Shown here: positions 51,164 through 64,000 of the stretch, in pieces
Layout: the number at the start of each line of letters is the position of its first letter
How positions within the stretch are numbered: the stretch's first letter is position 1
Source: Archegozetes longisetosus
Taxonomy: Eukaryota > Arthropoda > Arachnida > Sarcoptiformes > Trhypochthoniidae
Assembly (NCBI GenBank): GCA_018873245.2
Contig: JAEMBT020000007.1
Location: 11,739,129 to 11,803,128, forward strand
Reading direction: 5' to 3'
DNA: 64,000 bases
Position numbers and translations under genes: made by a program
Notes under the pieces: model-generated
What the model was told of the DNA's origin: nothing
Database searches by the model: none
Seen by the model: the letters and a program-made list of their open reading frames with translations, nothing else

Positions 51164-54100
51164 TTTTGTAAGAACTTCTTTGACTTTGATTCTTTTTTTG
51201 GTGCATTTAAAATGTGAAAAAACGACATTTTTGTGCATTTGATTTGATTCGGTAAAGCGGGGCATAACTTACGGAGTGGGGATTGGTATCATTGGGAGGC
51301 ATGACCTGATACTACATGTATGGGCCAGACATTAAGGAGACCACCACAAGAATCGGCTATCATTTGTAGATAAAGAGAATATTTTGCCCATAGAAGATGT
51401 TGAGTCGAAAAATGTATTTTAAAGTAACAACAAGCGGATACAATGATTGCGGTTGTTAAGTCTATTGTATTGCCAGATAATACTGACATCTGAAGAAATA
51501 GCCCTAACAATAAATATACGTAAGTTGGGCAAAAAATAGACTCAAAAAATGTATTGAAAATTTGAAGAAAACAAAACCTACGGGAGGGCTCTATGAGAAT
51601 TGTTGGAACAAATTGAATGGCGAACAGAGAATTTTCTGCGAATCAGTGCATTAGTGCATTGCCCCCAAATTACTGATTTTTATTGAGACCATCCAAGTGT
51701 TCTCTGTGTCTCAGTTTGAGTGTGTCTTATGTAACAATACCTTTATCTTGAATTGGATTGGTTCACAAAGAGATAGCGGAACTAAGATTTTTCACTTGTA
51801 AGCACAAAACAAAGTAATGTAATGCACAACAACTGCAAATAAACTAAAATTGATGGCATTCTCTCTACTAAGACAATAAACTAAATTGAAAAATATCATA
51901 CACAAATTTGACCTAACAATCACTTTTTTCAAAGTTACATTTTTTTTGCTCACCAGAAAAATATATAATATTAACCATAAAGAGATTTGTTTTTGAAAAA
52001 TAATTATCTAAATTAGAGCCTTATAAGTATTTACACGCCATGAAAATGCATGTAATTTTTGTTTGATTACCTGAAATCATTACGAATGATAATTATTTTT
52101 TCTTTCAGAAAGTCTTTAACATTTTTATTTATTATCAGTTGCATGCATCGCGCAATGGAATGGCCGCAATTGTGGCTTCAGGTTATAAACTGTGTATGAA
52201 AACAGCTGTAGTACTTATATATACTTTTAAAGTGGAATAGCAAAAGCTAGTGATCATGCGGCTGTTTTAGTCTTATGTTTTACTCTACTCAAGCTCAGAC
52301 CAACAAAAGGTTCAGCTCAATGGTTAACTTTTCACTTTATGAGTACTGTTCATGATTTTAATGTGTGCCGCATGTAATTTAGATTTTTTCTTCAAACAAA
52401 TGTCTCGACCTCTCATTAAAGCCACTTAAGATCTGGTTAGAGTCCATGAAATATCTATTTGCCAAGTTTGAGGGAATAGGATGTTATGATAAGTCGAAGT
52501 AAAAAAGAAAAAATTAGTTTCATAGTCAAAGCAGCAGTTATTAGAGCATCAATTAGTGAGGAAAAAGTATGCATTTGAAAAATAAACATAATTTTGTGCG
52601 TACCATTATATTTGACGGCTATTTTGAGCCGTTAATAATTTGTTTCTCCCAAATATATAATTCATAGTCCAATATATTATTAAAGAAGCATTATTTGTTA
52701 TCCCTCTCAGTTGATAATAATTAACGGGTTTGGTTGTAGTCAACTTATCTCAGGTATCCCTCCCAGAAGCCCACCGCCTGAGTTTGAACGCCTACATACC
52801 AATTCTTTCTGGTTTGCCATTTGTTTAGGGAATGCTATTGAAGAATATTTCTCTCTATTCTTAAACTTAGCCTCTGATTCGCGTCGCATATCATCACTAA
52901 CTTGACTCATTGAATTGATGCAAATATAGCACTAGTCTTCTTATAATAACTAATGCCACCCACAACCTAAAAAAGCCCTGAAACCCCACTGAAAAAGCCT
53001 TAATTCTGATCACTAAAATACTTTGGAGACGTGCTGAGAGGCTTTTAAGGTGAATACTTTTCTCATATATATATTCAATTGTTTATTATGTGATATAAAA
53101 TTTAGACCAAACCCTAATCTTGACTTTACGCTTAAGTGGATAGTCATCAATAGGGATTCAACAGTTATGATGATTGCGGTTCGAAATCATTAGCAGCGGT
53201 TTACAATCCAAACACAAATGAATTTGATTGCTTTTCACGTGAAATCATTTGAACTGAAACGTTGATCGGGAAGTGTACCTTGTGTATCGCATATTCATTC
53301 CTTATTAACAATAATCCTTTTACTATCTATTGAACCATCTACCTCCGGTTCTCATGGTGCTTTTACGACTGATTCTATTAGGTGAAATGTAAAGTTCGAA
53401 ACTAGTCTGTAATGTGGTTTTGATTAATTTAAAATATAATGTTTAGACTAACATTTATGACTGTTAAATACCCCAAACAACAAAAGTGTGAACTCACTTA
53501 GCAATGGTTGAGAATATCCTAATGTACTTCTCTAATGATTATTGTGTCTTTTTTCAGCGATGAACACAATCTGTTGATCATTATGTATATTTTAGGTTAA
53601 CTTGTCTCCTTTGAAATTTGTTTCGCTCATGACTTGCTTGCATTGCATTGCGTGCCATAATTAGTTATAAGCAATCATTCGGTCAGAGTTATAATAAAGA
53701 TTTGAGCACTCAATGTTTAGTCATTGTTGTCATTAGCCAATTAGAGGTCATTCTTAATGAGATTCGTTGAAAATAATTTTAAATTAGAAAGCAATCATTT
53801 GTCGCTGTCATATAAAAATAAAATCGACTCGACTAATGATAGTCATACAAAACAAAATAAATGTTTGGAAAAGGAGGTGTGGGCAAAGTGTACAGCAAGG
53901 TGTAGGACAAGGACAAATAGATTAGAGCCTTGCAATAGACAATTCTATTGAATAAAACACTATAAAGTTGATCATAAAATGAGCTTAAGAAGCATTTTTT
54001 CAATTAAAATCTATCTTGTTTTTCCCAACATAAAACATTATCATTTGTTTTGAAGTACAGATTATCAACTCTGGTAATCAAAATGTTAACGATAAAAATT

Positions 54101-57100
54101 AATTTTTAAACCTGTTCTCAATCAAAAAAGAGATAATTTTATTAACAAATTACTGTGTTATTCTGGTTTTCTCATCTTGTTTCTAGCCTTCAATTTTATT
54201 ATATAATAAGAAACAATTTTTCTAAATAAATAATGAGTATTTCGGAATATTTTCCGAAGCGAGTCACTCGTTATCTCTAACTGAGTTTCTTGAGTTGTTC
54301 AAAGCTACGGTAATATAATTTTTGCGTTAAGGATTGTAATCATGAAAATTTATGTGAGAAAAGCATTTTATGATTTTATCTGTCTCGCACTATTCATCTA
54401 AAATGAGACAAATTCGGACTTAAGTACTGATGTTATTCTATTACAAAACATTACAAAACTATTTTCTATTTCTAAACTGATATAATAAGATAGTATAAAG
54501 TGGAAGAATGCATTTTTCCTCCTTTAAGCATCTATTCATTAGCCACACGGACAAAGTCATTACCTTATTCCTCGAACTAACATGAAGAAAAAATAATACC
54601 CCTGTTGTGATTCTGAGAGACAGTCAATTATTTATATGACATCTAAAGCTCTAAACGCATATTTGAATGCAGCAAATATTTTATTGACATATATGATGAG
54701 CATAAGAAGGAGGACTAATGATAATCAACCGCTACCATAAGGTATTTACGGCCAAAATATTATAGATATTTCAAAAGCTTAATGATAGGGGAGTTGCCAA
54801 TTGTTGACAATTTTCGCTTTTATAAATCTATTTCCTTGTTCTTACGCGATTTTAAGTATTTTCAATTATTAGTTACGATAAAACACTAACAAGACAGGCA
54901 TCTAATGGTTAAATGGTTTTAAGTTGTTTGCTTAGCCAGACCTATTGGTGATGAGCGACTGATGATATGCTTCTTTCATCACTATCTGTCGGTGCTTTTG
55001 GGTTCTCAAAAATAAGGGGGCCTAACAAGCTGAAGGGGTTCGCAGTACAGTTTTGCATTTACCTCACAAGTGCTGGTAATAAGCCCTATTAGACAGGCCA
55101 GTCCAATTGCAACAATGGAGGATTGCGATCAGTTGCATGCATGCCTTATTAAGTGATTCCACGAATATTATATAAGTTCTTAAAGTTATACCTTTTCGAG
55201 TTATATCTTTTGAGCGGAAAGTGCCGACTAGTTTATAGTTTATACATATTTAACCTGAAGGCGAACTATGATGTACTGCCGCTTATGTTAAGTATTCGAT
55301 GACTCTGATGATGATGAGTGACTCAAATGTTCACGTTATCTAACAGACCAAATAAGAACAACAGAACAATATATTAATAAAATAATATATTATAGTATAA
55401 TATATGGCACTAACAAACTACTCGTCGTACTAAATTTTTGTGCTTCGCTTATTAAGCTTGATGCTCATTAATTAAACAAAACTTTACTGTAATTTCAATT
55501 ATGACTCAGTTTTCTCAACAAGAGCAAGAATTATGGTTCAGAATCAGATAAAAAATGGTATTTTTTCTATTTGTTCAGATTTTTAGAGTTTTTTTGAATT
55601 ATATCTATGGGGCGAGTTTTACGACTTTCACTATTTTGGACACTAAATAGTATTATAAATATTCGACTCGTAATTGTATAGTTAGCCTACGAGTGCTGTA
55701 AATGGTGGTTAGCTCTCCTCCCGGCAGTTTAGAATAGATGCCTTTAGACTATTTGGTCATGAGGTGATTTCACTTCTGGCCATTTAGGTGTATTCCTCCA
55801 CTTTGTATTTTGGGCAATAAAAAAGAAGGGAAGAGATAGTATAGTGAAGAATGAGTGCCAACCCGAATATGAAGGAAAAGTGGAGAACACCTGCCATTCT
55901 GTTCTTGTGGAATAGTTACTTCAAGGTTGTAATAGCAGAACCATAATTCCGTCGATGGCCTATTCCCACGCTAATCACCTGCTCGTTAATGTTTTATTTA
56001 ATGTAATTTGTGTTGGAGCGCACAATTTTTTCTCTAACTATTTTACATATTAGTCACTCTTATAATTTTTGCTAAATCACAATTATGATCATTCAAACTA
56101 TTAAGCATTAACTTCACTAACCATTAGCGGGTTTGCATACAAAACACCTAAAGCCCACTTAATCCTAAGATTTGCTTAAAAAATAGTTTGGCTCATAATA
56201 GTAATTGCGACGAAGTTTTTTCCTATGACTTGACTCTCCCAGTGTTCATCTACTTTGCTATTCTGTGATCTTTTTCTTTCCCCCTCTTTATTCATGCCGA
56301 CAAACGAGTCTCGTTAATAAAACAAATATTTTTTCAACACTTGATTGCTGCTAAATAATAATATACAGCTTAAAAAGTTGGAAGAGTGGCTTTTGGCGTT
56401 TTAGTATTGCATTTCATTCTCAAAAGCCCTTTTGCTTTTGTTGCCCTTTATTCCTGAGCTTTAATTTTATTATTTTATTTTGTTTACTCGATAGAGTTTT
56501 CAAATCAAATAATGACTAAACACTTTGTACTGTCATCACTTACGTCTATTGAGTCTAAGTTTTTTCAACGGGAAAGTATACAAGAGAAGTTTTCCTGTTA
56601 GGGCTCCAAGCCTTTCAATTGCTCTGATTTCTAAAATATTTGCATCACTTTTTCAATCATAAGTAAATCAAAAAGTTCTGACTCTTCTAAATGGAGTGCA
56701 TTTATGGTATTGACACAAAACTATTTATAAAAAAACTTGAATCAAAAATAAATATAGTATTGCGCTGAGGATATTTGATTCGATTGATTTATTCTATTGT
56801 GGCCCGAGATTTTGTGAATCACTTTTTTGCTGCAACAATAGTAATAATTGTGTGATAGTATGACTGAGTCCGAATCCGAATCCGCATAAATGACTGTTCG
56901 AGTTGATGGGGGAGAATGTGTTCGGTGTGCTGTTGATCCTTAAACTGTTCACTTGAATCAGAACTGGAAGGGAAGTTGTGAATCATATTTAATAATCTAT
57001 TTGATCGGCACAGCTTGACGTTGTATTTCTAATTTTGCCATTTATTGTATTAGACGTATATATACTGATATTGTTCAGAGCCCTTGTCGTAACTGCTGAC

Positions 57101-58109
57101 CGCATGCATATCTCTCCACTTATATCAATCACTTCTGCCTCATGTCATATCATTTCAATATGTGCTAAAGTATTGCCGAAAAGAGCAAAAATTACTTAAT
57201 GCTATTGAGTTTGTATTTGAGTTTGCATTCAAAAATAAGTAAAGTTATGACACAAATGTGTGACTCACTTACGTTACCCCTATTTTGGCGATACCCCAAC
57301 AGTTTAGCTCTAATATCCATTCAGTTAATGTTCATTTAGATACTACTATCTAATTTAGATCTTATCCAAATTATGTGACAGATAGCTTTATCTTTATTTA
57401 TTATATTTCTATATGAAAAGCACACATCACTCAATTAGATATATGATTAGTTTTTCTAGGAAAAAAAGTCCATCACTGTATCGTAATTTATAAAAATGAT
57501 ACTAATGCCAGTTCTAAGTTTCAAACTTATTTGTTTATTTGATAAACTTCTACTTAGTTAAAAAATAGAGTTTAGAAGTTGTTTCGAGGAGATCAGAAAT
57601 GGTTTCATGGAAGAAAACTATAATATCCCGAAATGACAAATAGCTTTCTGTTCATTGTTCCCTAATTGAAGAGTAGACCATAGAGAATATCAGTGACTTT
57701 ATCCCTATTGCAGTATTCTACTGATAATAAGGCGTAGCGTTGACTTTTTAGGACTTTTAGAGCTAAAGATATTAGTAGTGATGACTCAAATTACAGCACA
57801 TAAGGTGCGCAAATATGGATAATGTGAAATAGCGACGGATGCGACCAATGAATAATAGCTTATTATATATTGCACAGTTGCTGTATTTTGTGTGTATTTG
57901 AAACCAGTAGGAATAATATTTGATAGCAGCCAAATCCCAACTGACTTTGTACTAGATTGAAAGACTAACTCCCATGTCGTACATTTACTGCAGCCTCTTC
58001 TTCAATCGTTGAGCCAACAATACGAGAGGCTAACTTTCATCACAACATTCGCTCTTTGCTGCTGCCCTCATCTCTTGGAACGTGCTCCGAATACTTCAAT
58101 TACTTTTTG

Positions 58110-58115
<6 letters not shown>

Positions 58116-58154
<39 letters not shown>
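58116..58154. repeat. (CT)19 microsatellite
   Basis: An uninterrupted run of about 39 bp of CT. Confidence 0.95.
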
Positions 58155-58156
<2 letters not shown>

Positions 58157-60614
58157 GTCTTAGATCACTCACTACTTGCTTTTGGAAATGAGTTGATTCG
58201 ATTGAAAGGTTTTGATGAAAGCTGATGAAACTTAAAGCCCAAGCCTATGAACTGTAGTGAAGCACGTTTTTGCTTTGTTTTATCCTGAGTAAAAAATACT
58301 GCACGTAACATAAATCAAACGGAGAGACTTTTGGGAGGGCTATAACTTTTAGACATCACATTCTCTCCAGTTTTGGCCAATTTTAGTCTTTCCATTCGGT
58401 ATATTAACTCGTTTATAAGCCGTTTTGGGATCACTTTCACGTTTTCACCTTAAATCAATACAAGACATGCAGTTTTTATGCTCCTTTATTATTCAATAGG
58501 GTATTCAAAGATTAGGGCTCAGAAGAATCAAACGCAGTTAAAATATTAGGATAAGTGTTTTCATAGAAAAAGGCCGTATATTTTATGCAAAACAAGTTTC
58601 ATGAAAATAAAATTAAGAAGTTAAGCAAAATTTATTTGACTTAAATTTCTTGTAATTAAAATGTCGTAAGGATTTTATTCATCTTTTTGTAAAGATAGAG
58701 GACAAGCATTTTAAAGGAATTAATCACACTAAACCTTGTGTTATATTCAGGACAATTTATTGCACTCTTCAAACAATTTATCGCATTTAATGAATTTTAT
58801 TTAAATTTTAGCTTTAAATTGTTTGAGTTTTAGGCGTTTATATTGAATCTCTATTGAAAGCTAGAAAAATAATACCTGTCTTTGAGACGTTGTGCAATTG
58901 TTTTTGTTTTGTCTCACTTATAAGAACTGGAGGAAGGAATAACAGAAAAGAAAGATCAATGCATGAGAGAAGCCAAATAAAGAAAGAAACAAAAAAAACA
59001 TGAGAAAAAGTGAGTAAGAGAGATAGTAAGAAGAGAGTAGTGGCTCATTTATTTTCAGTGCCACCATCGGTCAGATATGTATCAACCAATTGTGGTTTAT
59101 CTCCATTTGCAAACATCAAAATAAGTATTCTTTGAGTGGTACTATCCATTCATCACTGTCCGAATTGATTGGTTCGTCAATTAGCGTTAGAAGTGGTTGA
59201 AATGCTTAAAACAATAATAGACTTAATCTATGAACGGTTATGACTGGTGTTCCTATTAGTTGCATTGACTGAAAAGTTAAGTACAGAATGTATACTGTTC
59301 TGTATATATTTACGATTGAGCACTACATTATTGCCTTCACTTCAATTCTCTTTTATGAATTCTCGCAAACGTATTGAGGGTGAACTAAAAGGAACAGATC
59401 AAATGGCTTAAAAATAATCTCATGTCTATTATTGCTTCTTCTCTTTTGTGTCTATTGTCAATCTTTAAAGATCAGCTAAAGAGACATTTTGAAAATAGTT
59501 CTAAACTAAATACAGAGGATTGTTGTAGTTATAAGTTGTTTAAGAAAAGTTAGAGAACTTTGTTATCTTTACAATTACTGACAATTTGTTTGTGCACAAA
59601 TGTGTCGGTATTATTCTTTGCCTTAATGTTTAACTTTAGGGCATTAATAAAATAGGTTTAAATATTATCATAATATTATTGGATATAAATAATAGAGTGT
59701 TTTGATTTTATCGATGTCTTCGAAAATTGTCAGAATAATAGTTGTTTATACAAAAGAAGTTTAACTCAGATTGTAAGTCATGATATCGAGGATATATTGT
59801 ATTTGTTAGTATAGACAAGTCAGTGGTAGTCCATTTCATTTTATGTGAGAGGATTTTGTCTTTCGTGTCCAACACCACAACATAACATTGTTTCATCTGA
59901 GTTAGAGTCCACTGCTTTTGTTTATCTCTTTAGTCAGTCTTTTAGACTGATAGTCGCTGATTCCATGTTAAGATCAGGAAATTCATGGCTGACCTGCAGG
60001 GGTGAGCTTAAGACTTAGACATTCGTTAGCGAGGCTGCACAACAACAACACGACTGCCTATACGTTTGAGTACATATCAAGGAATTTCTCAGTGCTGAGC
60101 AAGAATGAAGAGAAGAAAAAATCCGGCTTTCATGTGTTGCTAGCATTTTATCCATCCATCTATCTTAGGACATATCACTATTTTCACAAGAATCTAGAAG
60201 TGACATACCAGTGATGCTGAATCAGATGAGAAGGCCATCACTTATTTGAATTGGTGTCTCACTTCTATCTGTGAGTCCATCATTAACTTTATTTATTCCT
60301 CATGTTTATCACTGTCTTCAGGGGTTGCCAACCAATGACAAGAATGGCTCTTTAAAGAGGACATAACATACTTAACAGTTATTAAGACCTGCTGCTTAAT
60401 AGTTCTTCAGAGACCTGGGTCTGCGCTAGACTTCATGGAGACTATTATATAATTGATATCTACTTATAGTTTTAAAAGATGAGAAAAAATATATAATAAT
60501 AATAAGATGAAGAATATGAATAGGATTAGGAGCTAGTGATGAATGTTCATAAGCATAAAAATGCATATTATCAGCTCTAAGACTTAAATTACAATCGACA
60601 ATGACCCTCACCTT

Positions 60615-60755
60615 ATAAGACTGAAGGGGAGGATATGGGGGCTCGTACTGAAAATACCCATAGCAATAGGTATATTATTATACCTATGGGGTTGTGTTGG
60701 CTCGTTTCCATACCTGCTGATAGCTTTGGAACATCCCCTTCAATCAGACTCATCC
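60615..60755. repeat. Imperfect long stem-loop
   Basis: The core is a perfect 9-bp hairpin, ATAGGTATA paired with TATACCTAT around a 4-base loop (60666-60687). Outside it are further partly complementary blocks: CCCATAG with CTATGGGG, GGCTCGT with its near-copy on the same strand, and CTGAAGGGGA with TCCCCTTCA. Pairing is interrupted, so this may be an old inverted-repeat insertion or a structured transcript. Confidence 0.4.
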
Positions 60756-60851
60756 CAGTGTTTCCTCCTGTGTGGTCTGGACAGAAAAATTATTAAATGG
60801 GATGCACAATATGCCAAGCAGCTATTTCTCATTTAGCCGATTCATATTTGT

Positions 60852-60905
60852 TTTCTCTTCTTCTTCTTCATTTCTCTGAGTCATCTCCTCCTTCTTCTCT
60901 TCTTC
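60852..60905. repeat. TTC-rich pyrimidine tract
   Basis: About 55 bp that is almost all pyrimidine, with several TTC repeats. It is low-complexity sequence. Confidence 0.8.
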
Positions 60906-63900
60906 ATTATTATTCCTTATTTGAAGCTTAGTTTCTACCTTAAAAAACTGGACAAATAATTAAGTTGATAAATTGCGATCGAAAATTTGCAACTTTTTCT
61001 CTAGCTCAAGCCGCTATATTTTAAATTCAAGCATTTATATTCTCTCGATTTTTTTTCAGTACAAATATTATTGGTCACGAATCCAATACGAACTAAAGGA
61101 AAAGTTGATTACATTCTTTTCATAAATTAAAATTAAAATTTTATCTTATTTTTTCAATTTTAGAGTCAATTGCTTTTAATAAACTACTTAAAGAGTGAAG
61201 TTTGCATTTTTTGTGCTGACTAACATTTTATGTAGTTGTGTAATAAAGTTTTAATTTCCGTAATAAAACGAAATAGTTGTGATTTTTGCACAAATAGGAT
61301 ATGACCTTTTTGGAAGTATATTCTCCTTCCAGACTACTCTCAAATGACTGATTGAGAGATAGCAATATTGCATCTGTTGGTCCGATTGTATTGTGTAAAA
61401 AGGAAAATATTCTCGACTGTATTGTTTCTGTCATGAATTCACTTTTATACCATCTATAATAGTGACCTCACGCTGAGATATCCGATTGCGCCGAGAATAT
61501 CACTTTGGGGTAAATTGTTTCCAACTGCGACTCAAGAACGAGTCACATATTATTTTGCCGGCTTTTGTATCAAATCAAAATTGCTGAAGATGTCGATGAA
61601 GTGAGGCGAGAATGATAGAAGAGCTGACTTAGGATAGAGAACACTCTTATATAGTATTTAAGGCTGGCGTAAAATAATAGAAAATGAATTTCAAAGTCGA
61701 TTAAACATTTGAAATAGAGGGGAAATACATTAAGAAGAGTATTAAGCTTTTTCGAAAAGGATTACCATTTAAATAACATGGGTTTTAGTGATGCCTTCGC
61801 TTTGACGCCTCTAATTTAATCTTTCTTTCTGTGTATCTATTTGTGAAATGGCTATAACATAACACTCTAAATATCACATCCAATTTATCTCGTGTGCCGA
61901 GTACTGAGAGTTGAATTTTTTTAAATATTTGTTTTAGGCTATCATATCTGCGATAATAAAGTAGTGGCAGATGTCTCTTTTTGTTTCCCCATTATATTCG
62001 TTCCATTACCTCTTGATTAAAAACATAATGCATAATATTTCTGTTAGCAGTTGCACTCAAGTTTGTCTGCCAGCGATTTCATCTTAATATCCAGGAACAC
62101 GATCGTAAAAAATCAATGAAAGTCTGAATAAAACTCATGAATGCATTGATTTTGCGAGCATTCTCTTATTACTAACACATAGTTATCTGTGTTTAGTGTA
62201 TAAACAAAATTGTTTGCCCACCAAAATATAAGATAAAATTGTTTAATATCTGTACGTATAAATGACTCGGAGTCATAATAAAACCTGAGCTTTATTAACA
62301 AGAAAAAGATCAACATTAATAATGAATTATTAAGTGGTGGGCAATTATTAAATCATATGGAGTTATAAGAATGTAAATAAAGGTGCATTAAAAATAAGGT
62401 TATAAAGAGAATAAATAAAAAACAATAAGTGCTCGTATATAACAGTATATTTTGTAGGCGTATTGATGGTTGCCTCCTTTAACTTTTTTGATCATATACA
62501 ATCTGATGGTAATATTATGTACATAAAAAGCGTTTTATATCTTTGTCAACAATTGTGTATCAGATCGTGTTTTTCAAGCTCTGGCCCTAAACTTTTCTTC
62601 TATTTTTTGTGAGTGTGCAGATGTGATATGTTTTTTGACTTGGAAAAAGAAAAAGAGTGGCAAACTTTGATGTCTTGCCAGTAGTCTTAATATCCATCAA
62701 TGGCTAAGGAATTTCTATTCCTCAAACAGTAGAAAAAAGGTGTTGAAGAGCTTCGGTGAACATATAATAGCAATACATTAAAAGTGATTTGTAATATGAG
62801 CGCATAATTTTGTCGATTACATGTATTCGTAACGATTGAATCATTGTTCATTATACGACAATAAATATTATCAAACAAAGTAAATACAATTTCAATTTTA
62901 TTATTAAATAGCCATAAATAGCAAATTTATATTAAATTATTCATAATACTGAGCGGTATTCGACTGTAGCCAACATTCTGATAGAGAAGAGTCGACTGGC
63001 GTTTTACAGTTGAATGCATTGAGTATAGCTTTGCTCACAGTTTGCTTTAGTTGTGCTCCAAAGTTCAGTGTATTTCGGATCAATAATATTCTCGCATCGA
63101 TTGCTTCCAGAATTTCGAGGTGTGCGATAGACGATTGCTATTTCAGTGTAATAGTTGCTGCAAAAACAGATTATATTATAACATACATTTATTTTGGATT
63201 TTTTCTCTCTTTATTCCTCTATTTCAATGTTAAGGTTTTTTCATGACTTAACCTTAACTAAAGGTTTGGGTCTCATTAAAATTCTTAGTTTTTTCAGCTT
63301 TCAAGATAATTCCTAATATAAATGAGCATAAAAAAGAAGTAATTTATGCAAAAACTTTTTCTAAGACTATTTTTATATTCTAATAAAATATGTTTAGTGA
63401 CATAATGATAATTGTGATACAAAATAAAAATGTCAAACTTAATGACACAGAGTTTCTGCAAAAAGACAGAGAAAAAATCAATCTGAGCTGTGAATTTATT
63501 CTAGTTTTTCGTGTAATGATTGTCGAACACACATGAAATAATAAGAAATTTTGTGAGACTTTGTGACTGACAAAAAAGGAAATGAGCCTTTTTTCAGCTG
63601 TGATTTGCAAATGAATAAACACCGACTTTGTGTCTCCTCTAACAAAACAACTTTTATAGCTTTTTAAAAAAATAGCCATCACTTGACTTTTCCAATAGAG
63701 TAGAAATATTTTTCATTATTAGGTAGTAACACAAGCAATACTATTTTTCACTACTGATTCTTTTTCTCAATGATTTTGTTGGCTTCAATTACTTTTTACC
63801 ACCGACTTTAGTGATGCGTAACAATTGCAACGCCCCGAAAAAAATTCACTCGATATCGCATCATATGTGGTATCAAATTATAATTAGAATGCATACTGTG

Positions 63901-64000
63901 TACGAAAATCATTGGAAAGTCTAAGCTTTTCGGAATTCAAACGTCCTATTTTTTGTTGTTTTTTAAGCAAAAAGACTGGTGTACCTTCTTATTCAATAAT

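Larger units (their letters stand above)
47895..58115. other. Gene-free stretch, probable intron part 3
   Basis: About 10.2 kb of AT-rich DNA without a supported exon. It contains an AAT run (50488-50506) and a TTA/ATT run (about 51146-51163). Slightly less AT-rich patches near 48690-48900, 51280-51360, 54950-55110 and 55690-55800 hold no recognisable coding sequence and could be regulatory. Confidence 0.45.
58155..64000. other. Gene-free stretch to window end
   Basis: About 5.8 kb of AT-rich DNA with no supported exon. It contains a hairpin-forming region near 60615-60755 and a TTC-rich pyrimidine tract (about 60852-60905). Open frames of 60-100 codons on both strands lack recognisable domains. 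Confidence 0.45.

Noticed and set aside
52711-52905. Short frame with a proline-rich segment (G-I-P-P-R-S-P-P-P)
   Set aside because: Begins at TTG, is only 64 codons long, and has no recognisable domain or phase-compatible splice context to link it to the exon at 33040.
63380-63682. 100-codon minus-strand frame near the window end
   Set aside because: Hydrophobic and Ser/Phe-rich by base composition alone. No domain and no promoter evidence.

Overview
The window is nuclear DNA from a eukaryote, most likely an arthropod. An AT-rich mite or other chelicerate would fit, but the sequence does not settle this. The reasons are spliced genes with GT-AG introns, animal-type proteins (an NDUFA4 homologue with the NPEPWNK signature, a complete NOP2 with animal-like domain order, a Zip3/RNF212-class meiotic RING protein), cut-and-paste transposon remnants, and many GA/CT microsatellites. 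There are no operons, ribosome-binding sites or CRISPR arrays.

The left end (1-9461) is compact, and all its genes are on the + strand. In order they are: an NDUFA4-like respiratory-chain subunit (221-490); about 4 kb without genes that carries two inverted-repeat transposons, a MULE-type element at 2717-3411 with a 9-bp target-site duplication and a nearly palindromic foldback element at 3638-4373; an intronless RNF212/Zip3/vilya-like gene (4591-5403); and a seven-exon gene for the nucleolar 28S/25S rRNA cytosine-5 methyltransferase NOP2/NSUN1 (5915-9461). The NOP2 exons join in frame to a 656-residue protein.

The rest (9462-64000, about 54 kb) is a gene desert. Its only supported coding piece is a first exon at 33040-33268. 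This exon encodes a hydrophobic secretion signal and ends at a phase-1 splice donor. No convincing second exon follows, so the sequence from 33269 to the window end is probably first intron (more than 30 kb). That layout is typical of arthropod neuronal cell-surface and adhesion genes. The flanking desert would then be regulatory and intronic DNA. It is full of GA/CT and AT microsatellites, short tandem duplications and a few hairpins.

The genes do not form one pathway. They are neighbouring housekeeping, meiotic and ribosome-biogenesis genes beside a long, probably developmentally regulated locus. I found no clearly new biological system. The best leads are the MULE derivative with sub-terminal arrays and a leftover transposase C-terminus, the young foldback element beside the meiotic gene, the RING domain that lacks its usual histidine, and the lone signal-peptide exon.
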